64,000 nt of DNA from Quillaja saponaria. Its lineage: Eukaryota > Streptophyta > Magnoliopsida > Fabales > Quillajaceae. The stretch spans positions 12,063,001 to 12,127,000 of the forward strand of contig CM055605.1 in NCBI GenBank assembly GCA_029379385.1, in the 5' to 3' direction. Position 1 is the first letter of the stretch. Each line of letters opens with the position of its first letter. The translations under genes and the position numbers were made by a program. The notes beneath the pieces were generated by a model. That model was not told the DNA's origin. It saw only the letters and a program-made list of their open reading frames with translations, and searched no databases. Positions 22,558 to 35,144 of the stretch are shown here, one piece after another.

Positions 22558-23936
22558 AATACAACAGAAAGAACTTCAGTTTGGCCAATCAACTAAAAAT
22601 AGGGTTTTTCTAAGAATGCTATTGGAAGTGAACAATCTTCAAGGATAACCAACTGAATAAAACTTATTAGTCTAAAAACATTAAAAGCCATAATACAAAA
22701 GGAAACCTCCTTACTATTCATATGAAGTACGACTAAAGAAAGCCATAGAATTGAAAAGATAATTCAAGCAAAAACCAACCTCAAAGTTTTGCCAAATTTT
22801 ATGGAAATTCATCTTAGCCAAGTTTGCAAACCACATCCTTAATATTAGGAAGATCCCTAAAGCAATACCATCTTTATCCATTAATAATAGCTGTCTCATG
22901 ATCACCAAAATCTCACCTTGAATGCACATTTTATTTTTAAATATTTCATGGAGAAATGCATTAACATTTATCATTATCCATATGTTCAGAAGGTATAAAC
23001 CTAAATGTGAAATCAACCAATTTATATTCTAAAATAATGAAAATAGTACATAATTGTGTTACATGTTCTGGAACTGAAAAAATAAAGTTAAGAAACTAAA
23101 AGACAAAAAATTCATAGATTTTTTATTTGATCATGACTAAAGAGAAGAAAATCAGATTCCAAGATTTGCATATGGCAGTTAAAATTGCAAAATTCTGAGA
23201 AAGAGGTGATAGTGGAGGTAGTTCTAACTATATGAAAAAAAAAAAATCTATTTTCTAATGTATAAAAACATGTTTTTTTTTTTTTGTCCACACACACATA
23301 CATAGGTACCACAGAAGAATAACCTAAATTTAGTGAACTTCAGGCAATTAGTTATTCCTCACAACAAGGTCGAATGAAAATGTGAATCGAACGTCAAAAA
23401 ATGAGAGAAGGATCACCTACAAACTGCCTATATCATTCGAAGGTTTTCAAACTTTGCCGGCCATCATTCTAAAGAAAGCTAAGGAAATTTGTGCTTTGTG
23501 AATGGTTTTGTAAGCAAACTCTTAGCTATAACAGACAAATCCTTGCTGGGCAAGTAGTAGCCAATTCCGGAAAATACAAAGAAATTTTTTATTTTTCTTT
23601 CTAATATACAAATGAGATCATTTTATACCTAAAAATCCAAAATACTCTTAAAATACTCTTATATGTCATGAGCCAAGTGACCAATCTTCAAATATTAAAA
23701 TACCATATGTATGTCACTGTCGAGAACATATTCCATACATCTTCAAAACAATATATTTTTGAAATTCTTCCCAAACTAACATATTAAATAGTAGCAGAAG
23801 CGGGCATATACATGTTTTGGATTTTTTTTATTTTTTATCTTAATTAACTTTTTAGACAAAATTTATTAATTAAATTTACTTTTTAAATATGTATGTACTA
23901 TATAATGGTAGAGCATAAAGGATCTCTCACTTGTAT
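22558..23936. other. Upstream flank of the GONST3-like pseudogene
   Basis: AT-rich DNA with no recognised gene. It may hold the former promoter and leader of the transporter. The ORF at 22714-23016 (minus) has no known motif. Confidence 0.4.
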
Positions 23937-25185
23937 TGTTATAACCTAGTATCGTAACAATACCTTTGAAATATATTTAGTTACATAAATACAGAAGTAT
24001 ATAAACAAACAAACAAATATTATGAATATATATACACATGTATACAAAAAAACATAAATATCTTTACTTTAACTTTGTTGACTTTGAATTATCCTTTTAC
24101 TTTCTTTTGTTTTTCTTTCTTTTTTGGCTGACTCGTCCCCTATTTATTTGTTTCCCTTGTTTTGTTTCTACCTTAGTTGAGAGACTTCCATTTTTCTTCC
24201 CTTCCTAATTCAGCTGAGCTTCTCATCTTACATCATCACCGACCTTGCTTCCTGCCAGCTGTTGGGAGCTTTCAAACCAGACCTGCTGAGCTTGGAAGCA
24301 GCCTTTGAATGTGGTAGCAGCTTCTTCCAACGTCTCTTGCAGCAGCTCTATCGTTAGCCTAGTTTTGTAGCCCTTGTTTTTGGTTGTTTCAGCTGAGGAG
24401 CAACAGCCTCATCCTCCTCCTCCTTGCCTTGTAACCTTGTCCAGCCATGTGGTTAGCTAAGGAAGACAGCAACAGCCTCTTCATGTTGCAGCCACCACTT
24501 TTGTTGTGTTGACAGCCCTAGTATGCTCCGGAACATATCGTTGAGTTAACAATACATTTGAACCCAAGAAGGAGCAACGAACAAAATCCATGACTTCGTG
24601 AGTAAAAAACATTATCTTTTGGCTACTAATTGTGTTTTGTGATATTATGTACATGTGTATAATTTTTGAATGAAGGTGTGTAATACCTTGAGTTATATTA
24701 TATGATAAGGATACTATATCTTTGAGATTTTGCTAGTTAGTGTGCATGAATTGATGTGAAATATTGTTTGTGTTTGATAAGGGCCAATGGATTTATATAT
24801 ATATAAAAGATAGAATTCAAGTGCACTTAAGTTATATTTGATTTGATTATTTACTATTCAAATAAAAATATCCGAGTAACTCAACCCCGGGGAGGTTATG
24901 CGAGAAGTATGCAAATTCTTGGTATGCAAGAGCAAAAAGTACCAAGAAGGATGTGTATAGTGTACGGGTGTTGAGTTACTTTGATTATTGGCCCTTTTCG
25001 ATGCTTTGCTTGATTTGTGTGCATATTATCTTTTGTGAGTTATATTGTTTTTGATTTTGCATTTTATGTATGTATACGTGTAAGATTGAATTATGTTGTA
25101 ACTTAAACTAATATGGAACTATTAAACGTATGTCTTCAAAATTTCCATTCCTCCGGCCGATCATGCCTCCATATGGAGTGTGACA
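23937..25185 (+). repeat. 5' LTR of chromovirus
   Basis: Begins TGTTATAACC and ends TGTGACA. It aligns with the 3' LTR but is 1,249 bp instead of 1,717 bp. The part of the 3' LTR between ATGTCTTC (33750) and the TGGTCATG block (34245) is missing here at about 25135, so an internal deletion followed insertion. Confidence 0.9.
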
Positions 25186-25188
25186 AGT

Positions 25189-25200
25189 TGGTATCAGAGC
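25189..25200 (+). other. Primer-binding site, initiator tRNA-Met
   Basis: TGGTATCAGAGC lies three bases after the 5' LTR end and is the exact complement of the 3' end of plant initiator tRNA-Met. Confidence 0.93.
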
Positions 25201-25389
25201 TTAGGTTTAGAGGTCCATGACTGCAAATGCTGGATGTGGTTACTTTGTTTGCGTACTTTATCCAGGACATATGTGGACTTAGTATTATGCCCTAACTCAT
25301 CTTGAAACTTCAAGTTGTGATTCTATAATATATTGTCATTTGCCTAATATGAGAAATGTATATTGAATTCGTTTATGCTTTTTTTAGAT

Positions 25390-26095
25390 ATAATGAGGCA
25401 TAGTAATTGTGTTGCTGGTCATGGGAAGCAGTAGGATGCTAACTCTGACCATAGATCTACCAATCCTCTAGCGCCTGTGGTGGGAGGACGTGGTACTTTT
25501 TCTAAAGCTTTGCCATCTTCGAGCAGGGGTCAAACCCATGTAAATGCTTAAACTATGCAAGATGCTCAGGCTTCAAATGCAATTGTGTCAGGTAGATCGC
25601 CTGTTTGTTCAATTAGTGCTAAAATTCTATTTGATCCTTGTGCCATTCATTTCTTCATATCTCCATATTTTGTCTCTTGTGTGAATAGGGTATTTGTGCC
25701 TCTTGAGGTTACTTTAGCAGTTTCGAAACTTCTGGGGGAAATAATTCTTGCAAATAGGAACTTTCCTTTTTGTGAAGTTGTGGTGGATAACAGGGTATGT
25801 TATATGGACTTGATAATATTAGACATGTTGGAATATGATGTTATTATAGGCATGGACTGGTTGTCTAACTATCATACTGTGGTGGAGTATCGTGATAAAA
25901 GTGCCAAGTTTAGCATTCCTGAGAAGCTGACTTTTGTTTTTCAAGGGGATCAGAGTGAAGTTCCTCACAATTTGATTTTGGTCATTCAAGCTAGAAGGCT
26001 TATCAAGAATAAACATCAGGCTTATCTAGCCTATGTTAGGGATACTCAGTTGGATATCCTCCTTTGGAGTAAATTCTTGTGGTAAAGGAATTCCC
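25390..26095 (+). pseudogene. Chromovirus gag remnant and protease
   Basis: A short gag start (about 25393) runs almost directly into the gag-protease junction (DAQASNAIVSG), so most of gag, including the zinc knuckle, is deleted. The ORF at 25555-26085 is a retropepsin-like domain: SISAKILFDP, HFFISPYF, and LIILDMLEYDVIIGMDWL. The active-site motif, normally D-S/T-G after ILF, reads D-P-C, so it lacks the conserved glycine and should be inactive. A stop follows at 26083. Confidence 0.85.
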
Positions 26096-26215
26096 TGATG
26101 TGTTTCTGGAAGAACTTCCTAGTCTTCCTCCTATGAGGGAGATAAAGTTTATATTGATTTGTTGCTAGGCACTTAACCAATCTCTATACTTCCATACCGT
26201 ATAGCTCTTAGTGAA

Positions 26216-27680
26216 TTGAGAAAGCTAAAAGTGCAGTTGCAAGACTTACTGGATAAGGGGTTTATCTGCCCCAATAAGTTTCTTTGGGGTTCTCTAGTTC
26301 TCTTTATTAAAAAGAAAGATGGCTCGTTCCGACTATGCATTGATTACCGGCAGTTGAATAAGGTCATAGTAAAGAAAAAGTATCCTCTCCCTAAGATTGA
26401 CGATTTATTTAATTAGTTGCAAGGGCTCAGAATTTTTCAAAGATTGATCTTTGTTCGGGGTATCAAGAACTCCAAATTAAGAAGGAAGACGTTCCGAAAA
26501 TTACTTTCCACACTTGGTATGGACATTATGAGTTCTTAGTCATATCTTTTGGACTCATTAATGCTCCTACAACATTCATGGATCTTATGAACAAGGTGTT
26601 CAAGCCTTTCTTGGATCAGTTTGTTATTTTTTTATTAATGACATTTTGGTGTACTCTCAGAGTGAGGAGGAACATGAGAAGCAACTTTGAATTATCTTGC
26701 AAATACTAAGGGAAAATAAGCTTTATGCTAAATTCAGTAAGTGTGAATTCCGGTTGAATCATGTAATATTCCTCAGTCATGTGATCTCCAAAGAATGAAT
26801 TTGTGTGGATCCCAAGAAAGTTGAAGCTATTCAAAGTTGGCCTAGTCCAACAAATATGTCAGAAATTCAAAGTTTTCTGGGTTTAGCTAGATATTATAGG
26901 AGATTTGTTAAAAACTTTTCTCGTATTGCTATACCTTTAACTCGGTAGTTAGAGGATTATGAGGAAAGTTTGCAGAAACTTAAGACTTGTCTGACTTCAG
27001 CTCCATTACTTACCCTTCCTTTTGGTATGGGGAAGTATATGGTATTTTATGATGCTTCCCATATTGGACTTGGGTATGTTTTGATACTTAATGGAAATGT
27101 GATTGCATATGCCTCGAGACAGCTATAGAAGAATGAAATGAATTATCCTACATATGACCTTGAGATAGTAGTAGTAATTTTTGCACTAAAGATGTGAAGA
27201 CATTATTTGTATTGTGAAGCTTGTAAAATTTTCACGGATCATAAAAGTCTTAATTATATATTTGATTAGAAAGATTTGAACTTAACGCAACGTAGATGGA
27301 TTAAGCTGTTAGAAGATTATGATTGCTCAATTTTGTATCATCCAGGGAAAGCTAATGTGGTTGCGGATGCTTTGAATAGGAAGTCAATAGGTAGCTTATC
27401 CCATATGACAGTTGTTCGCAATCAAATTGTTAAAGATTTACAAAGGTGCATAGCTGATGGAGTTAGATTTGAAGTGTTTCCTAATGGGGTGTTATTAGTT
27501 CATATTCAAATGAAATCCACTTTGATTGAAACTGTTAAAGAAGCGCAAGCAAATGACTCTGAAGTATGTGCCAAGAAAGCCAAATGTGATCAGTCTACCA
27601 TCAATGAGTTCAGGATGGATAATGAAGGAGTGCTAAGGTATCACGATCGTGTAGTTATGCATCTAATCCTAAATTGAAAA
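26216..27680 (+). pseudogene. Chromovirus reverse transcriptase and RNase H relics
   Basis: The RT N-terminus is readable at 26216-26416 ([44 protein letters not shown]) and ends in a stop. Downstream the frame shifts repeatedly. The catalytic F-x-D-D box reads FINDILVYS at about 26631-26655, with the first aspartate replaced by asparagine. RNase H follows from about 27036 (MVFYDASHIGLGYVL, NYPTYDLEIV, KIFTDHKSL) with several stops. The end of this region gives LLEDYDCSILYHPGKANVV ADALNRKS (27300-27390) and reads open to 27677. Confidence 0.85.
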
Positions 27681-27689
27681 ATATAATTC

Positions 27690-28531
27690 TTGAAGCGACT
27701 CACAACTCGTCATATGTGATGCATCCTGGTTCTTTCAAGATGTATCACAACTTGAAGAAATTCTATTGGTGGGATGGTATGAAAAAGGATGTAGCGAATT
27801 TTATCTCCAAATGCCTAATAGTCAGCAAGTAAAAGCTGAATATCAGAAATTCCAGGGAACATTGCAAAGGCTAGATATTCTAGAGTGAAAATAAAAAAGG
27901 TTACTATGGACTTTGTGACGAGACTTACCCATACCTTTAAGGGTTATGGCTCACTCTGGATTATTGTAGATAGATTGACTAAATTCGCATACTTTCTTCT
28001 GGTGAAAACTATGTACTCAGCATATTAGTATTTTGAGTTGTACCTAGATGTAGTTTTGTTACACGGAGTACTTGTTTCTATCATTTTAGACCAGGGCATT
28101 CAGTTTACTATAGCGTTCTGGAAGTATTTTCAGGAACCTCTTAGTACTTAGTTGTTATTCAGTACTACTTTCCATTTTCAAACTGATAGTCAATCTAAAA
28201 GAACTATACAAACCTTGGAGGATATGTTGCAAGCTTGTGCGATGGATTTTGAAAGGAGTTGGGATTAGCACTTGCCACTTATGGAGTTCGCTTACAACAA
28301 CAGTTACCATAGTAGCATTAAGATGGCACCATTTGACGCTTTGTGCTGAAGGTTGTGTAGATCTCCAGTTGGATGTTTAAAATAGGTGAGCATCTATTAC
28401 TGAAACCAGAGTTGGTTCAGGACGTTATAGAAAAGGAGTAAATAATCCCTGATAGGTTAAGAACGGCTCAAAGTAGAAAGAAGTCTTATGTCGATAATCG
28501 GCAGAGGGAGTTATAGTTTGTAGTGGGTGAT
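27690..28531 (+). pseudogene. Chromovirus integrase relic, first part
   Basis: Integrase sequence is recognisable around 27720-27830 (HPGSFKMYHNLKKFYWW, MKKDVANFISKC) and in later fragments, including LMEFAYNNSYHSS-like sequence near 28275. Stops and frameshifts are common. At 28531 it is cut by a nested solo LTR and resumes at 32078. Confidence 0.8.
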
Positions 28532-29179
28532 TGTCATATCCTGATATTAAAATATGAATTAGATTAATTGGGCATGACTTACTATCGTCAAAATAAATGT
28601 AATTATTTAAATGAAATAATTTATATAAGTGTCTATGACTAAATTAAATCCTAGTCAATTTGAAGTTTAATATTATCTTGTGTAAACTTTTAGTGAAGCA
28701 CATGTATAAATCAAGAAAAGAAAATTTAATTGAACAAGTATATGATTATATAGGTATAAAACTAGGAATTAATCTAGACCATTTGTTTTAAACATATGAT
28801 TTTTTTATCTCGGATTTTTTTTTATACTTTCTCTTCCTTCCTTTTTGGTTGGCCGGTTCTCTTCCACTTCTTTTTCTACCGACCTTGCTAGCTTTCCTTT
28901 CTCTTGTTCCAGAATTTTCTGCACTCTTCATTGCTGACCGCCATAAGCTTTTCTTTTCCTTGCTTTGTTTTCACTTGGACAGCAACTTAGAGTAAAAACC
29001 CAGATAATACTGTGGCTGGACAAGTTTCTGGTTTTGTGGCGCTGCCATTTTCTTTTTCAGCTGGGTCAGTACATCCTCCATGGGGTACTCTCACTGTCAA
29101 TTTGCAAGACCACCAAATTTCTTTGGCTCAACCACTCCAGTTTCATGATTGACGCAAGTCACAGTTTTTATTTTTGAGG

Positions 29180-30800
29180 ATAGAGTGGATAGATGAACAA
29201 TCGGAAACAAAGGAGAAACTAATGAAAGAAAGGCAAAGAAGGCAAAAGATGGGAAAAAAGAAGAAAACCAACAAACTTATCACCTGTAAGACACAAAAAT
29301 CCAGTAAGAGCATTTAACATTCTCATTTTCTTCTTACTTTTTGTCATTTTCTCTGTTTGGTTGAGTCTTTGCTCTAAAATCCAAATGGGTTTTAAGCTAA
29401 GTCTCCTAATTTCCTTCATTTTCGTACTAACAACATTTCTATTGTCACCTCACACAATGCCTTAATTCCATACACAAGGTCTCTCTGGGACATGCCCATC
29501 CCAATAATGACCCATTCCAAATTTTTGAACAAACCTCTCTGATAATCCCTAAAGGCATTGAAACATTGGCTATTGCTCTTACTAATTGGTAAAAAAAACA
29601 AAGTATATATATATATATATATATATAGGAGTTTTAGGCTTGGGTTGAAAAGAACATAATGTCTCCAAAATACTGGGATAAAAATCCTTGGTTACCAGGT
29701 TATTAAGTGCCTAAGAAATAGATTAGGAATAAGTAAAATAATTGCATATACAATGGGAAGCTTTCCTTTCCTTTTCCATAAAGCCACTTCCCCTTTATCC
29801 CATGCTCGATTTCCTTTTGTTTTCCAACATGAAATTATTCAGATATCAGACTTCTTTATAGTTAAGCCACTAGTAACTCAATAATAAAAATTTAACATCT
29901 TCGATCCACAGTCTCTACTCAAGAAAAAAAAATATATTAAACTATTATGATTCATTGTTCACCGGCCTTTTATTGGAAACAAAGGAAACATGTGTATTAG
30001 AAATTTTGTCCAATGTCTACAAATATCTCTTCAATAAACTATGTTTATAAAGGTAAATACTAAACAATTTACCATTGTAAATATAATTTTTAAGGCTCAA
30101 ATGTTTGAATGTAATAAAGTATCATAAATTACTTCTATACTTTCCTATTAATAATACTATTGTCAGGATCTTGCTCTCTTTTCTTGATCAGGTAATTTAA
30201 ATTGTGATCAACTTCAGATTTAATCTGCAGGTACAATTGGTTTGCATTATCCTTGTTTTTAGGAACTCCTCTCTTCCTTTTATTTATGTAGGTTTCCCAA
30301 ATAAATAGTGAAATAGACCGGGTATTTTTGGTAAAACTGTCGGAATGTAGATATCTTGACTTACCCACCTCCCCTGTGTCTTATCTCTAAATATAAGTAA
30401 TAACAATGATATATTACTTTGTAGAAAGACAGCTAGTCCTACAATAAGAATTTTGTAATATGCCGATATCTTATAGAACTATAGTTTACATAATAAAGCA
30501 GGAAAATGGCTAGTCTGTACCTTTTAAGGAAAACAATAACCTTAACTTAATAGTAATGCGATTAGCACTCTGATTAAGTCATTGACTATAGGGATTTTGA
30601 TTAGTTCATTGTAGTCTAGAACCATTTGCAATGTCCCAAGAAATTAGAGCACAAATCAAGAGGCAAGTACAATTAACACAAGCTCAAGCTTCAAAGTTAA
30701 AACAAGTAATTAATAAGAACTGAGTCATGGACAACCTTTGTTTCCTTGCTCAAGCGATCTCATAAGTAGGGAAATAAATACTTAGTAACTCTAGATTTTC
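29180..30800. other. Unexplained block inside nested LTR
   Basis: This stretch interrupts the nested LTR and does not match the other LTR copies. The minus strand has two adjacent short ORFs, 29601-29416 (CFNAFRDYQRGLF, LEWVIIGMGMSQRDLVYG) and 29419-29219 (LKPIWILEQRLNQTEK, ending at an ACAG|GTGATA that looks like a splice donor), and another at 30368-30135. They could be captured exons of a host gene, but no family is recognised. An (AT)n tract lies at 29603-29627. Confidence 0.4.
29603..29627. repeat. (AT)n microsatellite
   Basis: About twelve AT dinucleotides inside the unexplained block of the nested LTR. Confidence 0.9.
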
Positions 30801-32077
30801 ATAATTAAATGGTTATAACTTAGGAATTGTCAAATTAAGTAAAACTTGAAAAATGTAATTGCAGCTCGGAAAGTGTGGCTGAATCAACAACGCGCGTGAA
30901 CGCAAGTGTAAGTGACGAATGAAATCGGTTAAAGTGAATGGTGAATTGCTACCCTTTGGTGGCTAGATTATTATGTGTATTTGAATAAATGTGTTATATG
31001 GAAAATTGAGCAAGTGTAGTGTTTAAGTGAGTGATTTGAATTATGTTTGTTTTAAATTGTTTGTGGTTGATAAGGACCAATGAAGTAAAATATTTTTCGA
31101 AATGATTTTATTTTCGAAATTGAAATCCAGATGCACTTAAGATGTTTAGATCTGAGATTTTCTGATTCTGATAAGTGTTTTAAAAGAATTGAGTATTCAG
31201 CCCCGGTGGGTGGATTTAGAGAAGGAGATTCAGTAATTATGTTTATTCAGTGATTTTGTTTCTGATTCTATTTGGTGTGCTAGGGCAAAACTGCCTAGTG
31301 GGAGGTGGTGTGTCGAGCTGAGTTACTTTGTTGGCCATTTGTTTGCTTTGTATGCTTTGATTGCCTTGATTGCTTTAATTAGATTATACAGTATACTAAT
31401 TAAACTATGCTTGTTAAGTGTTACGTTTCCGTAGCTATGTAAGTGTAATCTTAGTGATTTTGTGATTTATAATATGCTAATATATTGAATGTCTATATAT
31501 ATTATATTACTTTGGATGAGTGATGCTAGTACCATTTTGGTACTATTTTCTATTCACTGAATCTGTAGGACTCACTCTTTTTCTATTGATATTTTTTTAG
31601 TAACAAAATCTCAAGTAACGCCAACCACTGATACAGGACTTGCTGAGTGTTTGGCGGCAAGGTAATTTTTGGAATCTCAATCTTGAAGTCAAATAGTAAA
31701 ATTTTGTGGTTACACTAGAATTGTGGTGTGTCTAGTCTTATATTGTATAATAGCTTAGTTACTTGTTATTATGATAAGAAACGGAGCAGAGCTCTTTATG
31801 GTCTTTGTTGTTATTGTTATTATATAAAAACATGAATATATGTTATTTATAGTATATAAGTATGTTCCACTTAACAAGGAACTTCTGCCAAAATTTTTAG
31901 TGAGTATATGTTTTAATAAACAAACTGTTATAGTTAACTTATGTTTTATAAAATTTACTTTTATTCATAAGTTAAGTCAAGAGTCGTGTTTATTTTTGGT
32001 TTTAAAGTCAGGGTTAAAAAGATTTGGTTATTTAATCCTCTAAACAGTCATGCCTCCATGAGGGGTGAGACATTGAT

Positions 32078-32490
32078 GATGTGTTTTTGAAGGTTACACC
32101 TTTCAAAGGTACAACTAGGTTTGGCAAGAAAAAGAAGTTGAGTCTGAGATTCATAGGACCTTTCCAAATTTTGGATAAGGTTAAAGCTGTGGCTTATAGG
32201 TTGGCTTTACAGCTGGATTTGGATAGGGTATATTCTGTTTTTCATGTGTCTATGCTTTAAAAGTATTTGCTAGATGAGTCTTATGTTTTGTGGGTTCAAG
32301 AAGTACAAGTCGATAAGAACTTAACATATGATGAGCAACCAGTGGTGATCATTGGTAAACAAGTCTATAGAATTCTATCGAAGATCATTTTTTTAGTGAA
32401 AGTCTTTTGGAAACACCATAATGAACCAGAAGCCACTTGAGAACTTGAAGATGCGATGAAGCAACGATACCCCTATCTTTTTGAATGATT
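32078..32490 (+). pseudogene. Chromovirus integrase C-terminus and chromodomain-like end
   Basis: Continues pol after the nested LTR: DVFLKVTPFKG, KKKLSLRFIGPFQIL, VFHVSML, stop, KYLL, then LTYDEQPVVIIGKQVYRIL, VKVFWKHHNEPEAT, stop, ELEDAM and RYPYLFE. This is the GPF/Y module plus a C-terminal chromodomain-like region. Two in-frame stops are seen. Confidence 0.85.
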
Positions 32491-32541
32491 CAAGTGAACG
32501 GTACATTTGTAATAATTATATTAAATGTATGAATTTCTTTT

Positions 32542-32554
32542 AAAAGGGGCAGAG
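32542..32554 (+). other. Polypurine tract of chromovirus
   Basis: AAAAGGGGCAGAG directly precedes the TG of the 3' LTR, the usual second-strand primer site. Confidence 0.85.
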
Positions 32555-34271
32555 TGTTATAACCAAGTGTTGTAATATTATCTTAGAAATATATTGTGTA
32601 ACTTTAGTTATATAAATACTTAAGTATATAAAACAAACAAACAAACAATGTGAATATATACACACATGTATGCAAAAAACATAAATATCTTTACTTTAAC
32701 TTTATTGACTTTGACTTTACTTTTAATTTTAATTTTTCTTTTGATATCCTTTTATTTTATTTTCTTTTTCTTTCTCTTTTGGCTGACTCATCCTCTGTTT
32801 TGTTTCTGGCTTGGTCAAGAGACTTTCATTTTCTTCCCTTCCTCATCAATCGAGCTTCTTATCTTGCATCATCACCAGCCTTGCTTCCTCTCAGTCGTTG
32901 GAAGCTTTTAACCTAGACCTGTAGAGCTTGGCAGCAGCCTTTGACGGTGGTTGCAGCTCCTTTCAATGCCTCTTGCTGTAGCTCCATCTCTAGCTCTATT
33001 TTTGGTTGTTTCAACGGAAAAGTAGCAGCCTCCTCCTCCTCCTCCTTGCCTTGCAGCCTTATCCAACCTTGTGGCTAGCTAAGGAATGCAGCAACAACCT
33101 CTTCCTGTTGTAACCGCCACCTTTGTTATGGTGACAACCCTAGTATGCTCTACAACATATCGTTGAGTTATCAACACATTTGAACCCAAGAAGGAGCGAA
33201 GAGCAAATTCGTAACTTTGTGAGTGAAAAACATTACCCTTTGGCTACTAATTGTGTTTTGCAATATTGTGTATATGTGTATAATTGTTGAATGAAGGTGT
33301 GTAATACCTTAAATTATATTATGCGATAATGATACTATATCTTTGAGATTTTGCTAGTTAGTGTGCATGAATTAATGTGAAATTTTGTTTGTGTTTGATA
33401 AGGGCCAATGAATTTATTTTTTATATATGAGGTAGAATCTGGGTGCACCTAAGATATATTTGATTTGATTATTTGATATTCAAATAAAAAAATTCGAGTA
33501 ACTCAGTCCTGGGGAGGTTTTGTGAGAAGTATGTATATTCTTGGTGTGCCAGAGCAAAAAGCTTCGAGGAGGATGTGCATATGGAATGCGGACGTTGAGT
33601 TACTTCGATTATTGGCCCTTTTGGGTGTTTTGCTTGATTTGCGTGCATATTATCTTTAGAGTTATATTGGTTTTGATTTTGCATTTTATATATGTATACA
33701 TGCGAGATTAAATTACATTTAACTTAAGCTAATATAGAACTATTAAACATATGTCTTCTTTATGACTCACTCTTCGTTTGCTTATGTTTTTTTAGCATCA
33801 AGCTTCTCCGACCTAAACTTGACTTGCCGATTACTACTATGGCAAGGTATTCACATGAGAGCACAATCTTGAAGCAAAGGATGAAGGATTTGTAGTCACG
33901 CTAGGGCTTGAGTTATGAACTTTTGAATTGCGTGATAATTTGGTTTGTTAATTTTTATGGTATGAAAATGGAGCAGAGCTTCTTATGGTTATTATGTTAT
34001 TGTTGTTGCCGTTGTTAAGTAAACAGGAGTATATGTTATATGTATTATTAGGACATGTTCCATTATATGGGGAACTTTTGCCAATTTATTTAATTTTTTT
34101 ATACTACTCCTTTCAGTGAATATATATATGTTAGTCATATTTTTACAAAGTTTTCTTTTAATGTCATTTTAAATAAATGATTGTATGTATTTTTTTTGGG
34201 TTTCGAGTCAAGGTTATAAAGATTTGGTTATCAATTCCTTTGGCTGGTCATGTCTCCGTGTAGCTGTGACA
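32555..34271 (+). repeat. 3' LTR of chromovirus
   Basis: Starts TGTTATAACC and ends TGTGACA. 1,717 bp, matching the 5' LTR apart from the deletion in the latter. ORFs at 32650-32916 and 33469-33684 are LTR shadows, not genes. Confidence 0.9.
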
Positions 34272-34276
34272 TGTAT

Positions 34277-35112
34277 AATAATTAGACATAGTATATAGTG
34301 GTAGAATATAAGGAGCCTTTCACTTTTAAAATCATATACACATTAACCTAATAGTGAAAATGTGTATTCTTTGATGGACTTTTTGGATAGTGACAAAACC
34401 AATAAATTTCATTGTTGGGGTAAGTTTTATGAGAATGTTTTTATATAACAAAAGTTTACCTAAAGTTGTATCATAAAAAGGACATGTAAATTTTCAACCG
34501 CTTAATATATTTATTATTATTTTATTTTTTATATAATTTTAAAATATAAAAAATTAAAGTTAATTTAGTGATGAAGTACTTGTTTTTATTTAATTTTTAA
34601 ATAAAATTCAACTCACTAAAAACTACTTCAAAAGGTCAAACTATCACCAAAACTTAATAAAATATTATTTTAACTATCAACAAAAGTAAATGAAAATTTT
34701 AAAATTCAAACTAAGAAATTCAATTTTATAAATAATGTAATTTATATATTTTTAAATAATAGTATTGATTTAAAATTATTTTTTGATATAAAAAATCATA
34801 ATTATTTAATCAGTCTCTCTTATTTTATTAAAATCAATATATTCAATATATATTTTTCTTAAATTCAGTGAAGTGATTGTCAAAATTTTCCCTTATTAAC
34901 TTTACAAAATAAGTTTCAAAATTAAATTTTTTTTTTTCATTATTCATATCTTTTTAATATTTTATTTAAATTCTTGCATGTTTTAATATTGAAATTCATA
35001 AAAGAAAAAAACTTATTAGATATAAAATTAAATAAAAAAGGGCCACAATTTTATTTTGCAAAATTTCAAGTGCATAACCATAAATTATTTTAATCTACAA
35101 TGGCCAAAAAAA

Positions 35113-35144
<32 letters not shown>

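Larger units (their letters stand above)
28532..32072 (+). mobile_element. Nested solo LTR with internal insertion
   Basis: Starts TGTCATATCCTGATATT and ends GGGGTGAGACA, with GTGAT and TTGAT as flanking 5-bp sequence (4 of 5 match). The left part (28532-29180) and right part (about 30830-32072) match the organisation of the other chromovirus LTRs, including GGACCAATGAAG near 31075 and CATGCCTCCATG near the end. About 29180-30800 has no counterpart in the other copies and is listed separately. No pol domain is present. Removing it rejoins the pol frame at VGD/DVFLK. Confidence 0.75.
23937..34271 (+). mobile_element. Ty3/gypsy chromovirus (probably Tekay clade), inactive, nested
   Basis: Has all landmarks of an LTR retrotransposon: 5' LTR 23937-25185, primer site 25189-25200, pol relics 25555-28531 and 32078-32490, polypurine tract 32542-32554 and 3' LTR 32555-34271. 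A perfect 5-bp duplication TGTAT flanks it (23932-23936 and 34272-34276). The C-terminal part reads VKVFWKHHNEPEAT and PYLFE, as in the degenerate chromodomain region of Tekay-type elements; the clade is inferred. Most of gag is missing. A second solo LTR is inserted at 28532-32072. Stops, frameshifts and catalytic substitutions show it is dead. Confidence 0.9.
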
